Assembly: GCF_030209355.1 (NCBI RefSeq)
Contig: NZ_JARVSF010000023.1
Coordinates: 1-64,000 of the forward strand
Source of the DNA: Pseudarthrobacter sp. fls2-241-R2A-127
GTDB lineage: Bacteria; Actinomycetota; Actinomycetes; Actinomycetales; Micrococcaceae
Direction of reading: 5' to 3'
DNA: 64,000 nt
Shown here piece after piece: positions 26,193 through 35,100 of this stretch. How positions within the stretch are numbered: the stretch's first letter is position 1; every line of letters begins with the position of its first letter. The notes below the pieces were generated by a model. That model saw only the letters and a list, made by a program, of their open reading frames with translations, searched no databases and was not told where the DNA came from. The position numbers and the translations under genes were made by a program.

Positions 26193-26723
26193 ATGACTAA
26201 TTTTCTGTCCGCGTCCCTTGTTCAGCGGCGAATCGACCTCAGAGACACTCAGTCTGCAGTCAGGGACATGCGATCTTCCACTCCCGATATCGTCCAACGT
26301 GCTATGGCTAGATATCTGGTGGTTCGGTCCGCCGGCTACATCGAAGCGGTCCGCGACGACGTTGCAGATTATTTTTCGGCGACTAAGGCGTCAGATGAAG
26401 TAGTGAGACGTATCCGGCTTCACCTCAGAAACGGACAAGGCGTTATGCCCAACCAGCTCCTCGAGTTTGTCAAGTCCTTTCATCCGGATTGGCACACGGA
26501 GCTCGAGACATTGTTCGCTCAGGACGACAATCTGCTCAAAAGCCAACTTGGCGCGTTGGTATCGGCACGCAAGAAGATTGCGCATGGGGAAGGAGAAACT
26601 GTTACGGCATCAAAAGCCCTAGCGTGGTCTGAGGCAGCGGAGATTCTGGTGAATTGGCTGGTCCAACGTTTTGATCCGAATTACCCAGTGCGTAGTCCAG
26701 TAATTCGGGACGCCTCGAGCTAA
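26193..26723 (+). CDS. HEPN-domain protein (probable ribonuclease effector)
   Basis: A 176-aa helical protein. Near its end it carries ARKKIAHGEG, which gives R126-x4-H131, the HEPN RNase active-site motif, within a four-helix layout typical of the RiboL-PSP-HEPN/MAE_28990 group. Only one base separates it from the DUF262 stop, so the two form a translationally coupled pair. Known HEPN proteins cut RNA and act as toxins or abortive-infection effectors; here the DUF262 partner would be the sensor or antitoxin. I am confident of the HEPN call, less so of its activity. Confidence 0.72.
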   Translation: MTNFLSASLVQRRIDLRDTQSAVRDMRSSTPDIVQRAMARYLVVRSAGYIEAVRDDVADYFSATKASDEVVRRIRLHLRNGQGVMPNQLLEFVKSFHPDWHTELETLFAQDDNLLKSQLGALVSARKKIAHGEGETVTASKALAWSEAAEILVNWLVQRFDPNYPVRSPVIRDASS

Positions 26724-27189
26724 TTTTTCCGTGCTGTGCCGCTTGGGTTGGAATACCACCGCTGCGTTGCAACAGGCTACTCTTGCGATTGGTCCCCTCT
26801 TAGCCCCGTTATCTGGGAAGGCGTCCCCGGTATCTTGACCGTGATGGGCAACCTCGTCCGGGGATGTACAAAGCCCACATCTGGTCCTCCACTAGCTAAG
26901 CCAGCCTGGCGACGGCTGGGGTGAGGAGCGGAGTTAGAAGAATTGGCGGAAGAAGAACTACGCGACTCCATCGTTCATGGCCGCAAACCCGCTTCGGGAA
27001 CCCCCTCGCTCGCGCCAGCCGCGTTCATACGCGACGCCTTCACCATTGTTTACAGATGTTCTCCCCGGGCCGGATCACGGACGCCGCCCACGGGCAATGG
27101 CATGCTTCTGCTCGAACGCCTCGCCGGTGCGCTGCTGCAGCGACGCCTCAGGGTGAGCGTTGCCCAGCGCCATTGCCCCGCCGTAGGTG
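26724..27189. other. Non-coding or decayed sequence at the right edge of the defence island
   Basis: About 465 bp between the HEPN gene and the first gene remnant. I find no intact gene. Composition rises towards the GC level of the chromosome from about 27000 on. The minus strand at 27075-27195 reads as smooth high-GC coding sequence and may be another gene fragment, but I could not assign it. Confidence 0.4.
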
Positions 27190-27377
27190 CGGGCCAGCCG
27201 GTCCTGCCCGTTCCCCAAGGGAGCGAAATCGTTGCCTACTGCCGCGGCCCATACTGCGTCTACGCGGACGAGGCCGTTCGGCTGCTCACGGACGAAGGGC
27301 GCCGTTCCGTCAGGCTTGAAGAGGGCTTCCCCGAGTGGAAGGCGGCAGGGCTTCCGATAGAAAAGTCGGCCACCTGA
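27190..27377 (+). pseudogene. C-terminal remnant of a rhodanese-domain protein
   Basis: The last ~60 codons read as the end of a rhodanese domain: GSEIVAYCRGPYC with the catalytic-loop cysteine, YADEAVRLL, then EEGFPEWKAAGLPIE and a stop. Upstream of about 27190 the frame stays open but no longer reads as a rhodanese or as the ArsR regulator that often precedes one, so the N-terminal part is missing. Probably a leftover of a gene cut by the rearrangement that brought in the island. Confidence 0.6.
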
Positions 27378-27433
27378 GCGGCTTCCATCGCAGGAGCGAA
27401 ACTGCGCCTTTCTGGAACCGTCCCCTTGGCGGC

Positions 27434-28578
27434 TCAACGACCGAGAGCGGGCGAAGAGCGGAAGGCCAGATACCGGGGATCCCCTCGCCCCACCAGCCGA
27501 CGCAGGGCTTCGACGGCTTCAAAATCCGCGGCACCCATATCCGTGGACAACCATCGAACCAGCAGCGCGGCGTCCCACTGGCCCTTACAGCCGCCCCAAC
27601 CGCCAGGTCCAACTGGTCCCGCAGAAGCTGCACCGCCAGAACGCCCGACCGGCTGAGCAGGGGAGCCGGGTAGGCCTCCAACGCTTCCGCCACCTGGCCT
27701 TCGCGCAGCAGCCGCAACACCCGCCCCGAATCCGAACACCCGGCCAGCCCGCCAGCAAGCCGGTACGGGTTCGACTCCACGGCATCGCCCAGCATCGACC
27801 GCACCCGGAACATCTCCGTCCGGATGGCGTGGGGCGTGCCCGCGTCGCCGCGCAGCTCATACGCAAGCTCCTCAGCACTCCAGCCCTGCGACCGGGAATC
27901 CAGCAGCGCCAGGATCTCCGCCCGACGCAGCGTCAGCGGCACCCCGCTCCCGTCGGTAAACACCGCGGCTGGCTTGTCGCCCAGCAGCTCGAGCCGCTCC
28001 ACGACCACACCAGCCCGCTGGACAGCCTGCCGGGACGCATGCACGGGAGATGCCGCACCTAAGGAGGTGCCGCCGTCGGGCGTTCCCAGCAGCGACTCCG
28101 CCGCCCGGACCGCGCACCGCACCATCCGCAGCGTGTCCGCGCTGATGGTGTCCAGCGGCCCGGAAACATCGAGCACACCAAGCAACCCACCCGTCAAAGG
28201 ATCCGTGATGGGCGCCGCTGTGCAGGCCCAGTCGTGGTGGGTGCGGACCAGGTGTTCGGCGGAGAACAGCTGCACCGGCGCGCCGGTGACCAGCGCCTCG
28301 CTGATGGCGTTGGTGCCGATCCCGGCCTCGGACCAGTCCGCACCTTCCGAGAACTCCAGCCGGTCCGCCCGGTGCAGCGCCTCCCGGCTGCCCACCCGCC
28401 ACAGGATCTCGCCGGTGGCGTCGGTGAGCACCAGCAGGTGCCGGCCGGAACTGGAATCGTCGGCCAGCAGGTCCTGGAGCGCCGGCATCACCCGCTGCAG
28501 CTGGTGCTCCCGCCGCAGCTGCAGCACCTCGGATGGATCGTGCAGGTGCCGCGGGCTGTGTTGTCCGGGCTGATGCCC
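27434..28578 (-). pseudogene. GAF-domain transcriptional regulator, N-truncated and frameshifted
   Basis: Reads from HDPSEVLQLRREH through a GAF sensor domain (GADWSEAGIGTNAISEAL, HHDWACTAAPITDP) to an AcoR-type actinobacterial C-terminal HTH region (LTLRRAEILALL). Two lesions are visible. The first residues, usually present before HDPSEV, are missing where the frame meets the monooxygenase remnant near 28580. And around 27573-27575 a run of three C (GGG in the gene) seems to lack one base: the long frame continues into nonsense, while the shifted frame gives DAALLVRWLSTDMGAADFEA and ends properly at 27434. Intact homologues regulate alcohol/aldehyde-type catabolic genes, which fits the dehydrogenase to the right. 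Confidence 0.75.
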
Positions 28579-28588
28579 AGCGCCATGG

Positions 28589-28957
28589 ACCGCCAAGATC
28601 ACCGGCAACGCCGTGGTGATGGACGACGGCACCGAGCTGGAGGCCGACCTGATCGTCTACGCCACCGGCTACGGGTCCATGAACGGGTGGCTGGCGGACC
28701 TGGTCTCGCCCGAAATCGCGGACCGCGTTGGCAAGTGCTGGGGATACGGCTCAGACACGCCAAAAGACCCTGGCCCGTGGGAGGGGGAGCTGCGCAATAT
28801 GTGGAAACCAACCAATGTCCCCAACCTCTGGATCCACGGCGGCAACCTGCACCAGAGCCGGCACTACTCCTCCTACCTGGCCCTGCAGCTCAAGGCCCGG
28901 ATGGAGGGGCTGGAGACGCCGGTGTACGAACTGCAGTCCAGCCACCACACCCGCTAA
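28589..28957 (+). pseudogene. C-terminal fragment of a flavin-containing monooxygenase
   Basis: About 120 codons beginning near AKITGNAVVMDDG and running through DLIVYATGY (the FMO/BVMO ATG-containing motif), LWIHGGNLHQSRHYS and a normal stop. An intact enzyme has around 600 residues, so roughly the first four fifths are missing. Its 5' end abuts the truncated 5' end of the divergent GAF regulator: one deletion seems to have removed the shared promoter region and both gene starts. The dehydrogenase gene follows 13 bp after its stop, so the two were once an operon. Confidence 0.75.
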
Positions 28958-28970
28958 AGGAAGAGCCATC

Positions 28971-30026
28971 ATGAAGGCAGCACGATTCCACGCCCGCAAG
29001 GACATCCGCATCGAGGACATCCCGGAGCCGGAACTCCGCGCCGGGGCGGTGAAGATCGACGTCGCGTGGTGCGGTATCTGCGGCACCGACCTGCATGAGT
29101 ACCTGGAAGGGCCCATCTTTTGCCCGGCACCGGGCCATCCGCACCCACTCTCGCACGAGGAATCCCCGGTGACCCTGGGGCACGAATTCTCCGGGACTGT
29201 CTCCGAGGTGGGTCAAGGGGTGACGGGCCTGGCGAAGGGGGACAACGTCGTCGTCGAACCCTATTTTGTGGACGGCACCTGCGACATGTGCCAGGCGGGC
29301 AGCTACCACCTGTGCCGGCAGATGGGCTTCATCGGGCTGTCCGGCGGCGGGGGAGGGCTGAGCGAGAAGATCGTGGTGGACCAGCGGTGGGTGCACCCTA
29401 TCGGGGACATTCCGCTCGATGAGGCGGCGCTGATCGAGCCGCTGTCCGTAGCCCACCACGCCGTGGCCCGCAGCGGCGTGAAGGCGGGCGACACGGCGCT
29501 GGTGGGCGGGTCCGGGCCGATCGGGCTGCTCACCGCCGCGGTCCTGAAGGGCATGGGGGTGACCACGATCATCAGCGAGCTCACCCAGGCGCGCAAAGAA
29601 AAGGCCACCTCCAGCGGCGTGGCCGACCACGTGTTGGACCCAAGCAAGGAGGACGTCCCGGCACGGGTGCGGGAGCTCACCGGCGGGACCGGGGCCGACG
29701 TCGCGTTCGAATGTGCGGGCGTGAACGCGGTGTTGGACACCATGCTCGACGCCGTCCGGCCCGGCGCCGTGGTGGTCAACGTGTCCATCTGGGGCGCACC
29801 CGTCACCGTGGACATGCAGAAGCTGGTGCTCAAGGAGATCGACCTGCGCGGCACCATCGCTTACGTCCGCGACCACCCCGCTGTCATCAAAATGGTGCAG
29901 GAGGGCAAGGTGGACCTGAAGCCGTTCATCACCGGCCGGATCGCCCTGGAGGACCTGGTGGAGCAGGGCTTCGACACCCTCATCAACCACAAGGACACGG
30001 CGGTGAAGGTGCTGGTGCACCCGTAG
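28971..30026 (+). CDS. Zinc-dependent 2,3-butanediol dehydrogenase-like MDR alcohol dehydrogenase
   Basis: 351 aa from the ATG at 28971, with AAGGAAG seven bases upstream. Medium-chain dehydrogenase features: WCGICGTDLHEY with the catalytic-zinc cysteine, GHEFSGTV, the structural-zinc cluster here reduced to CDMCQAGSYHLC, and the NAD-binding GGSGPIGLLTA turn. It is closest to (R,R)-butanediol/acetoin-type enzymes and interconverts a secondary alcohol and a ketone with NAD(H). It is intact, but the monooxygenase upstream and the GAF regulator are broken, so it may now lack its native promoter. Substrate is not determinable. Confidence 0.85.
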   Translation: MKAARFHARKDIRIEDIPEPELRAGAVKIDVAWCGICGTDLHEYLEGPIFCPAPGHPHPLSHEESPVTLGHEFSGTVSEVGQGVTGLAKGDNVVVEPYFVDGTCDMCQAGSYHLCRQMGFIGLSGGGGGLSEKIVVDQRWVHPIGDIPLDEAALIEPLSVAHHAVARSGVKAGDTALVGGSGPIGLLTAAVLKGMGVTTIISELTQARKEKATSSGVADHVLDPSKEDVPARVRELTGGTGADVAFECAGVNAVLDTMLDAVRPGAVVVNVSIWGAPVTVDMQKLVLKEIDLRGTIAYVRDHPAVIKMVQEGKVDLKPFITGRIALEDLVEQGFDTLINHKDTAVKVLVHP

Positions 30027-30047
30027 GTTCCGGCGGAAGGATGGCAG

Positions 30048-30068
30048 GGGAAGGACGACGGCGGGAGG
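30048..30068 (+). other. Left arm of a GACGACGGCGGGA-type terminator, right arm missing
   Basis: GGGAAGGACGACGGCGGGAG matches the left arm of the intact hairpins at 39070 and 48291, but the TCCCGTCGTCGTC arm is absent. The methyltransferase remnant begins about ten bases later, showing that a deletion joined half a terminator to a gene tail. Confidence 0.6.
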
Positions 30069-30077
30069 AGCACGCTC

Positions 30078-30150
30078 CGCCTGATCTTGGCCTACCGCAC
30101 CGGGCGATGCGCAACGGAATATTCACGCTGCACAAGGCTGCCACCTATGA
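30078..30150 (+). pseudogene. C-terminal remnant of a SAM-dependent methyltransferase
   Basis: The sequence reads as the end of the methyltransferase found intact at 48370-49218: CGCCTGATC.TGGCCTACCG is shared, then ACCGGG-CGATG lacks one G against ACCGGGGCGATG at 49158, a frameshift. After correction it reads RLILAYRTGAMRNGIFTLHKA. Only about 24 codons survive. The intact copy also follows a GACGACGGC-type terminator, as this one follows half of one, so both places had the same arrangement. Confidence 0.7.
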
Positions 30151-30169
30151 GGAGCGCCCGGCGGCAGGG

Positions 30170-30565
30170 TTAGCCGCCGCCTGGGCTAACCGTATGGAGT
30201 CCTGCCTGAGTCGCTGCCCTAACGAGCTCCTGGTCGAAGGCGACCAAAGCCTGTGCCTCAAGCCTGATGGCAGCGGCAAGGTGGATCGCATCGTCGCTGC
30301 GCAATTTACCCGGGAGTGCGGCGGCGTAGAGGAGGTCTGAACGTGTCAGGTCCACGAGGTTGATTCCGTCCAGCACATCGTTGACCAGTTCTGGCGGCAG
30401 GCCCCGGCGGTTGGCCGCACAGTGCAGTTCGGCGTGGAGGAGCATCGAGGCCACAAGCCGCTCACCCCTCTGTCCGGCGGATGAGAGAAAATCCGCGGTG
30501 GGACCGGACTCCGGTTCCTCGACCACCAGCTTCAAGGCGGCCGAGGTGTCCACATAGACGATCAC
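30170..30565 (-). CDS. vapC: PIN-domain toxin, VapC family
   Basis: 131 aa with the PIN-domain acidic set: Asp6 (VDTSA), Glu46 (LLHAE), Asp92 (SDDAIHLA) and Asp111 (AFDQEL). VapC toxins are Mg-dependent ribonucleases that cut tRNA or rRNA and are held inactive by the cognate antitoxin. Its start overlaps the antitoxin stop by 4 bp, the usual antitoxin-first operon. The PIN fold and pairing are secure; the RNA target is unknown. Confidence 0.88.
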   Translation of the reverse strand: MIVYVDTSAALKLVVEEPESGPTADFLSSAGQRGERLVASMLLHAELHCAANRRGLPPELVNDVLDGINLVDLTRSDLLYAAALPGKLRSDDAIHLAAAIRLEAQALVAFDQELVRAATQAGLHTVSPGGG

Positions 30566-30828
30566 CGGTCACCGCGAAGGTCGTCAAGCATCTCTTTTGT
30601 GCCGACATCAGAGGTCACTCGCTCGAGCAGCCGGAAATCGACAGGACTTTCGGATGCCCGCCGCACGCTGCCGGACCTGAGCAGACGCTCGAAAGATGAG
30701 GCTGCAGGCGGGATCAGGGTGGCGGCCACTTCACCATTGTTTGTGACATCGATGATTTCCCCGTTTTTGACCCGTTCCAGGATCTTGCTGCTTTGGTTCC
30801 GCAGTTCTCGGTGGGGGATTGTTGTCAT
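30562..30828 (-). CDS. Phd/YefM-type antitoxin of the VapC pair
   Basis: 88 aa starting at the ATG preceded by GGAGG with seven bases spacing; the longer frame to 30867 has no such site. The N-terminus, MTTIPHRELRNQSSKILERVKNGE, followed by VTNNGEVAATLIP, is the Phd/YefM DNA-binding fold. The C-terminal ~35 residues should wrap the toxin. Such antitoxins repress their own promoter together with the toxin. Confidence 0.86.
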   Translation of the reverse strand: MTTIPHRELRNQSSKILERVKNGEIIDVTNNGEVAATLIPPAASSFERLLRSGSVRRASESPVDFRLLERVTSDVGTKEMLDDLRGDR

Positions 30829-30873
30829 TCCTGCACCTCCGTAGCAATCGTAGCATTCGCGCGCCAAGGCAGA

Positions 30874-32112
30874 TCATGATGACAGCCGACCGAGCGCCCA
30901 GTCCCAGTTGATCAACTCCTGCTCCAGACGAACGCCCGCACCGAAGGTGCCGCTGACGAGTGCTTCATACAGCGCAGCTTCGGCTGGCGCTAACCGGCAC
31001 AGCGCTGCCCGGGCGGGTGATGGCTCGGCACCCCAGGCGTCCCGATGGGCGAGCAACGTCTCCTGGTCCATCAGCACACTCTCCACGTGCGGATGGACTG
31101 CCCGGAGTTGGTCGAGGATCCGGAAGCCGTGGGTGTCGATGTCGCCCCAGTAGAGGACCCGGCAGTTCCGGAGCCAAGCGGCGTCCCGCAAGGAAGAGAA
31201 TCCGTACCCGCCCCCGTAAAGCGCCAGCGTCCCCGGGCGGTCAGGAAGCGCCAGGAAATTCACCTGGTTTTCCGTTGCAATGACGGTCTCCACCGGCAGC
31301 CGCAACCTGCTGAACGCTTCGGCTGTCAACGTGATGTCCCGGGCGCCGCCGAACAGGTCAGCGTCCGGATCCAGGAGCCGGAAGCGGACCAGTTCCGGCG
31401 GATGCAGGAACCCGTGGCGTCTGGCGAATCTCGCGGCGGGGGTTCGGCCGGCGCCGTTACCCAGCGGCACCTCCTGTTCCGCAGCTTCGGTGCCATCCTC
31501 GCCGGTTTCCGCTTCCCCGGTTCCGGGAACGCGTCCGACGGCGGCCAGCATGTGGTCGATGACCTGCCGGTTCCGCTCCACGAACTTTGTGTGCACGCCG
31601 GGAAGCCCCAACTGCCGGACATATATTCTCGGTGCTGGGTTGCCGCGCAGCCACAGCGCCACCCGCGCGGCGGTCAAGGCGTCCGGCCCCAGCTCGAGAA
31701 GCTTCATCGGCTGCCTCGCTGCCAAGTCCACCAGCTGGGGATCCAGTCCGGCCAGGCCCTCGGTCAGTGACCGGAACACGGCGGCCTCCCGCGCCTTCCC
31801 AACAAAGCCGATCTCGTCCTCAACAGTGGCAAAGACAGCCGCGGAGGGAAGCGAGTTGGCCCCTGCGGTCCGGCGCCCGGTCTCGACGGTCTCCAAAGAG
31901 TAGGCATCTGCCCCGGAAAATAGCTCAGCTGCCCACGCGCGGACGGCAGCGTAATCGCTGAGCAGTTCTGCCGCCGTCGGCCGTTTCAACGGACGACGGC
32001 GGGGGTACAGTCCGCTGGGTTCCAGCACCTCCCGGAGCAGCGAACCGCTGCTCCACGCCTTCAGTGATTGCGCACGCAGGGCTGCCAGGGTGGTCCATAC
32101 CTTAGTGGCCAC
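30874..32112 (-). CDS. jetD: Wadjet JetD (DUF3322/DUF2220) nuclease subunit
   Basis: 412 aa, GTG start overlapping the jetC end by 11 bp. The N-terminal DUF3322-type part is followed by the DUF2220 Toprim-like nuclease part with ATENQVNFLALP and YWGDIDTHGFRILDQL, where the Glu and the D-x-D hold the metal. In Wadjet, JetD cleaves closed-circular plasmid DNA after the JetABC motor has extruded it. A hydrophilic insertion near residues 205-225 (many Glu/Gly) is probably a loop. Last gene of the jetABCD operon; 46 bp separate it from the antitoxin gene, so read-through into the toxin-antitoxin pair is possible. Confidence 0.92.
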   Translation of the reverse strand: MATKVWTTLAALRAQSLKAWSSGSLLREVLEPSGLYPRRRPLKRPTAAELLSDYAAVRAWAAELFSGADAYSLETVETGRRTAGANSLPSAAVFATVEDEIGFVGKAREAAVFRSLTEGLAGLDPQLVDLAARQPMKLLELGPDALTAARVALWLRGNPAPRIYVRQLGLPGVHTKFVERNRQVIDHMLAAVGRVPGTGEAETGEDGTEAAEQEVPLGNGAGRTPAARFARRHGFLHPPELVRFRLLDPDADLFGGARDITLTAEAFSRLRLPVETVIATENQVNFLALPDRPGTLALYGGGYGFSSLRDAAWLRNCRVLYWGDIDTHGFRILDQLRAVHPHVESVLMDQETLLAHRDAWGAEPSPARAALCRLAPAEAALYEALVSGTFGAGVRLEQELINWDWALGRLSS

Positions 32113-35100
32113 GCCGGTCCTTCTCCTCGCGGTACTCCTGGATGGTCATATTGCGAAGGTGCGAATCGTCGCCATTGGTGTTGGCCACGAAGCCCACGTG
32201 GGAGACGAACGGCTCGATCACGTGGATCTTCTGCAAGGGAGTGACGATCAGCAGCTGCAGCTTCATCCGCTGGAACAGCTCCAGACCGTAACGGGCGGAC
32301 TCGTCGGAGCCGCGTCCGAACGCCTCGTCGATGACCACGAACCGGAAACTCCTCCCGCTGCCTGCGTTCCTGCCCGCTCCCTTGCCGGACCCCAGGCCGA
32401 ACTGGAACGCCAGCGCCGCCGCGAGAATGGTGTACGCCAGCTTCTCCTTCTGGCCGCCGGACTTGCCGCCGGAATCCGTGAAGTGCTCGTACTCCTCGCC
32501 GGTCTCTGTCCACTTCTCCGACGCCGAGAATGTGAACCAGTTCCGGACATCGGTCACCTTCGCCGTCCACTTCCGGTCCAGGTCCGTCAGGCCTTCCCGG
32601 CCCCGGAACCGGTCGATCAGCCGCTCCACCTGCAGGTACTTCTGCTCCGAGTACTGCTCCGTCTCGCCGATGGTCCCCTCCGAACACGCCCGCAGGTCAC
32701 TGCCGAACTCCCGCACGTCCTGGTCCGACGTCGCCTGGTGCTCCAGCTGGATGTGCCGGCCCGTGTTATACGGGATGCCCGCCAGCGACCGGTTGATCTC
32801 ACCAATCCGCGTCATGATGTCCTGCCGCCTGCCGTCCAGGAACGCGTTGAACGCCACCACCTCGCGGATGGTGTTCCGGTTCAGCAGATCCTTGAACTGA
32901 TCCTCGAACCGGGGCAGGTCGTTGCCCACCAGCTGCTCCAGCAGCCGGTTGTAGTCCGCCGCGGCCTCAAGCGAGGCGTCGACGTCGGTGGTTTCGTTCG
33001 GGTACCTGTTGCGGAAGTCCGCCATCTGCCGGACCGTGCTCTCCGCCGCACGGGCGATCCTCTTGGACAGCGCGTCGATGGTGTCCGTCAGCCCGTTCCG
33101 GACGGTGCTCTCCACCGCGGCCGTGTTCTTGTACGTGAGCAGTTTGTCCCCGAGGGCAGCTTCGGCGAGGCGTCCGACGGCGGCCAGCACACCGTCGTCG
33201 TCCGTCATCGGCGTCGCGTCCAGCACCATTCGGCACTCCTCGATTGCCTCCGCTATGTCCCGCGCGTCCTTTTCATTGGCGCCCAGCCGCTCCCGCAGCT
33301 TGCCCGCTTTCTCCTCCCGCCGCTCCAACTCCGCCGTGACCTGCTCCTGCTTGGCCATGAGCTGCTGCAGGACGTCGCTGGTGGTTTCCAGTGCTTGCTT
33401 CTCCGCCTTCAGGTCCTCGATGCTGCGGGCCGTGGCCTGCCAGCTGATCTCGCCAAACTCAGCGACGGAACCCACCACGCCCAGCTGCCGGTTCCGCCGG
33501 CCCAGTGCCCCCAGCTCACCATTGACCCGATCCAGCTGGCCGGCCACCACTTTCAGCTTGCCGTGCACCTCATCCTGTTCGGTGCGGAAACCGGCGATCT
33601 TGTCGTGGTTGTCCCAGCCCAGCACGTAGTTGCGCCGGTCCGCCAGGTCCTTGCGGTCGTCCTTCTCGTGCCGCCCGCGCCCGCCTTTGAGCTGGCCGTT
33701 GGCCGTCAGCGCCTTGGGGTAGCGGCGGAAGTCGGCCAGGTTGTCGCAGCAGTAGTAGTCGAACCGGCTGCTGAGCTCATCCTGCAGGAAGTCCCGGAAC
33801 GGGGTGCCCTGCTTGATGGCGATCTTCGCTGCCAGCGTCCCCGGCTCGGCAGCCCGCGGCGCGTAGAAGTCGGCCATCCTCAGGTACACCAGCCGCCCGC
33901 GGAGGTTGTTCGCGTCCACCCAGCTGCTGACCGCGGCGTAATGCTTCGCAGGGACCAGGAGCGAGAGGGCGAACCCGTGCAGGGTTCGTTCGGCGGCACC
34001 CTCCCATGCTGACTCGCTGTCCCGGACCTTGAGCAACTCGCCGGCGTACGGCAGGTCGCTGTCCGTGATCCCGGTGCCTTCGCAGAGCCGACGGCGGATG
34101 TCCAGCTGGGGGAGCGGGATCAGGTTGCGCCGGGCCTGCAGGCTGGTGAGCTCGGCTTTGATCTCCGCTGACCTGGAGTTGAGTTCGGTTTGCTTGATGG
34201 ACAGTGTGGTCCGCTCTTCATGCAACGCGTTGGACCGGTCCGCCAACTCCTGTTCCACCCCGGCGAGCCTGGCCCGGTTCGCGTCGAAGAGGACACGGTC
34301 CTCCGGTGCCTGCAGGCCAAGCTCCGCTGCTGCATCCGAGTAGGCCTCGAACCGCTGGCGCTGCTCGGCGGATTTGACGGCCAATGCGGCCAGCTCGGCG
34401 TCGATCGCTGTGAGCCGTCCACCGCCATTTGTCCGGATGTCCTCTTCTACCCCGGCCAGGTCCCGGCGCAGATGCTTGACCTCGCCGTCCAGCCGTGCCG
34501 AGTCCTCCCTGAGCCGGACGCCCGTCTGATGCAGCTCCGCCTGGTGCTCCAGGCTCAGCTGCAGCTTCCGGTCCGTGAACCAGGGGTGCAGCTGGTCACG
34601 CTGTTTCCGGGCCAGGTCGTCGTCCGCTGTCAGCCCGGCGTGCAGCGCGGCGCCCTCCTTGATGGGTGTCAGCAGGGCGATCTGGTCCTTGGCCCGCAGG
34701 ACGGCATCGTGGGCTTTCTTCAGGTCGTCGAAATGGTGGATCAGGTTGCTGATCCGGGTGGCGACGTCGTCCTCCTCCAGCATGTTGCTGCGCACGAACG
34801 AGGTGATGTTCTCCACCTGCTTCATGGACACCGTGCGGTGGAACAGCTCCATGGCCTGGTTGCCGCTGATCCCGAACTGGCGCTTGAACGCGGCCGAGTA
34901 CGGTTCGAAGGAATCATGGACGGAGGCCCCGGCGGCGCGGAGCTTCTTCTTCAGCTTCAGCGGGTCCTGGCCGAAGTTGCTGAAGTCCGCAGCGATGGAC
35001 TGGTCCGCCTCCGCGAGCGAGTAGAAGCGGTTGGGCTGCCCCGCCTCCTGCGTGGCCCACAGCGTAATCCCCAGGCTGACCCACTTGCCCAGCACGGCGT

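Noticed and set aside
27075..27437. Minus-strand 120-codon frame covering the rhodanese remnant
   Set aside because: Its first half is antisense to the rhodanese tail; the second half may be an unassigned gene fragment but has no recognisable domain.
32090..34012. Plus-strand 640-codon open frame opposite jetC
   Set aside because: Shadow of the high-GC coding strand of jetC; its composition follows the third-codon positions of the real gene.
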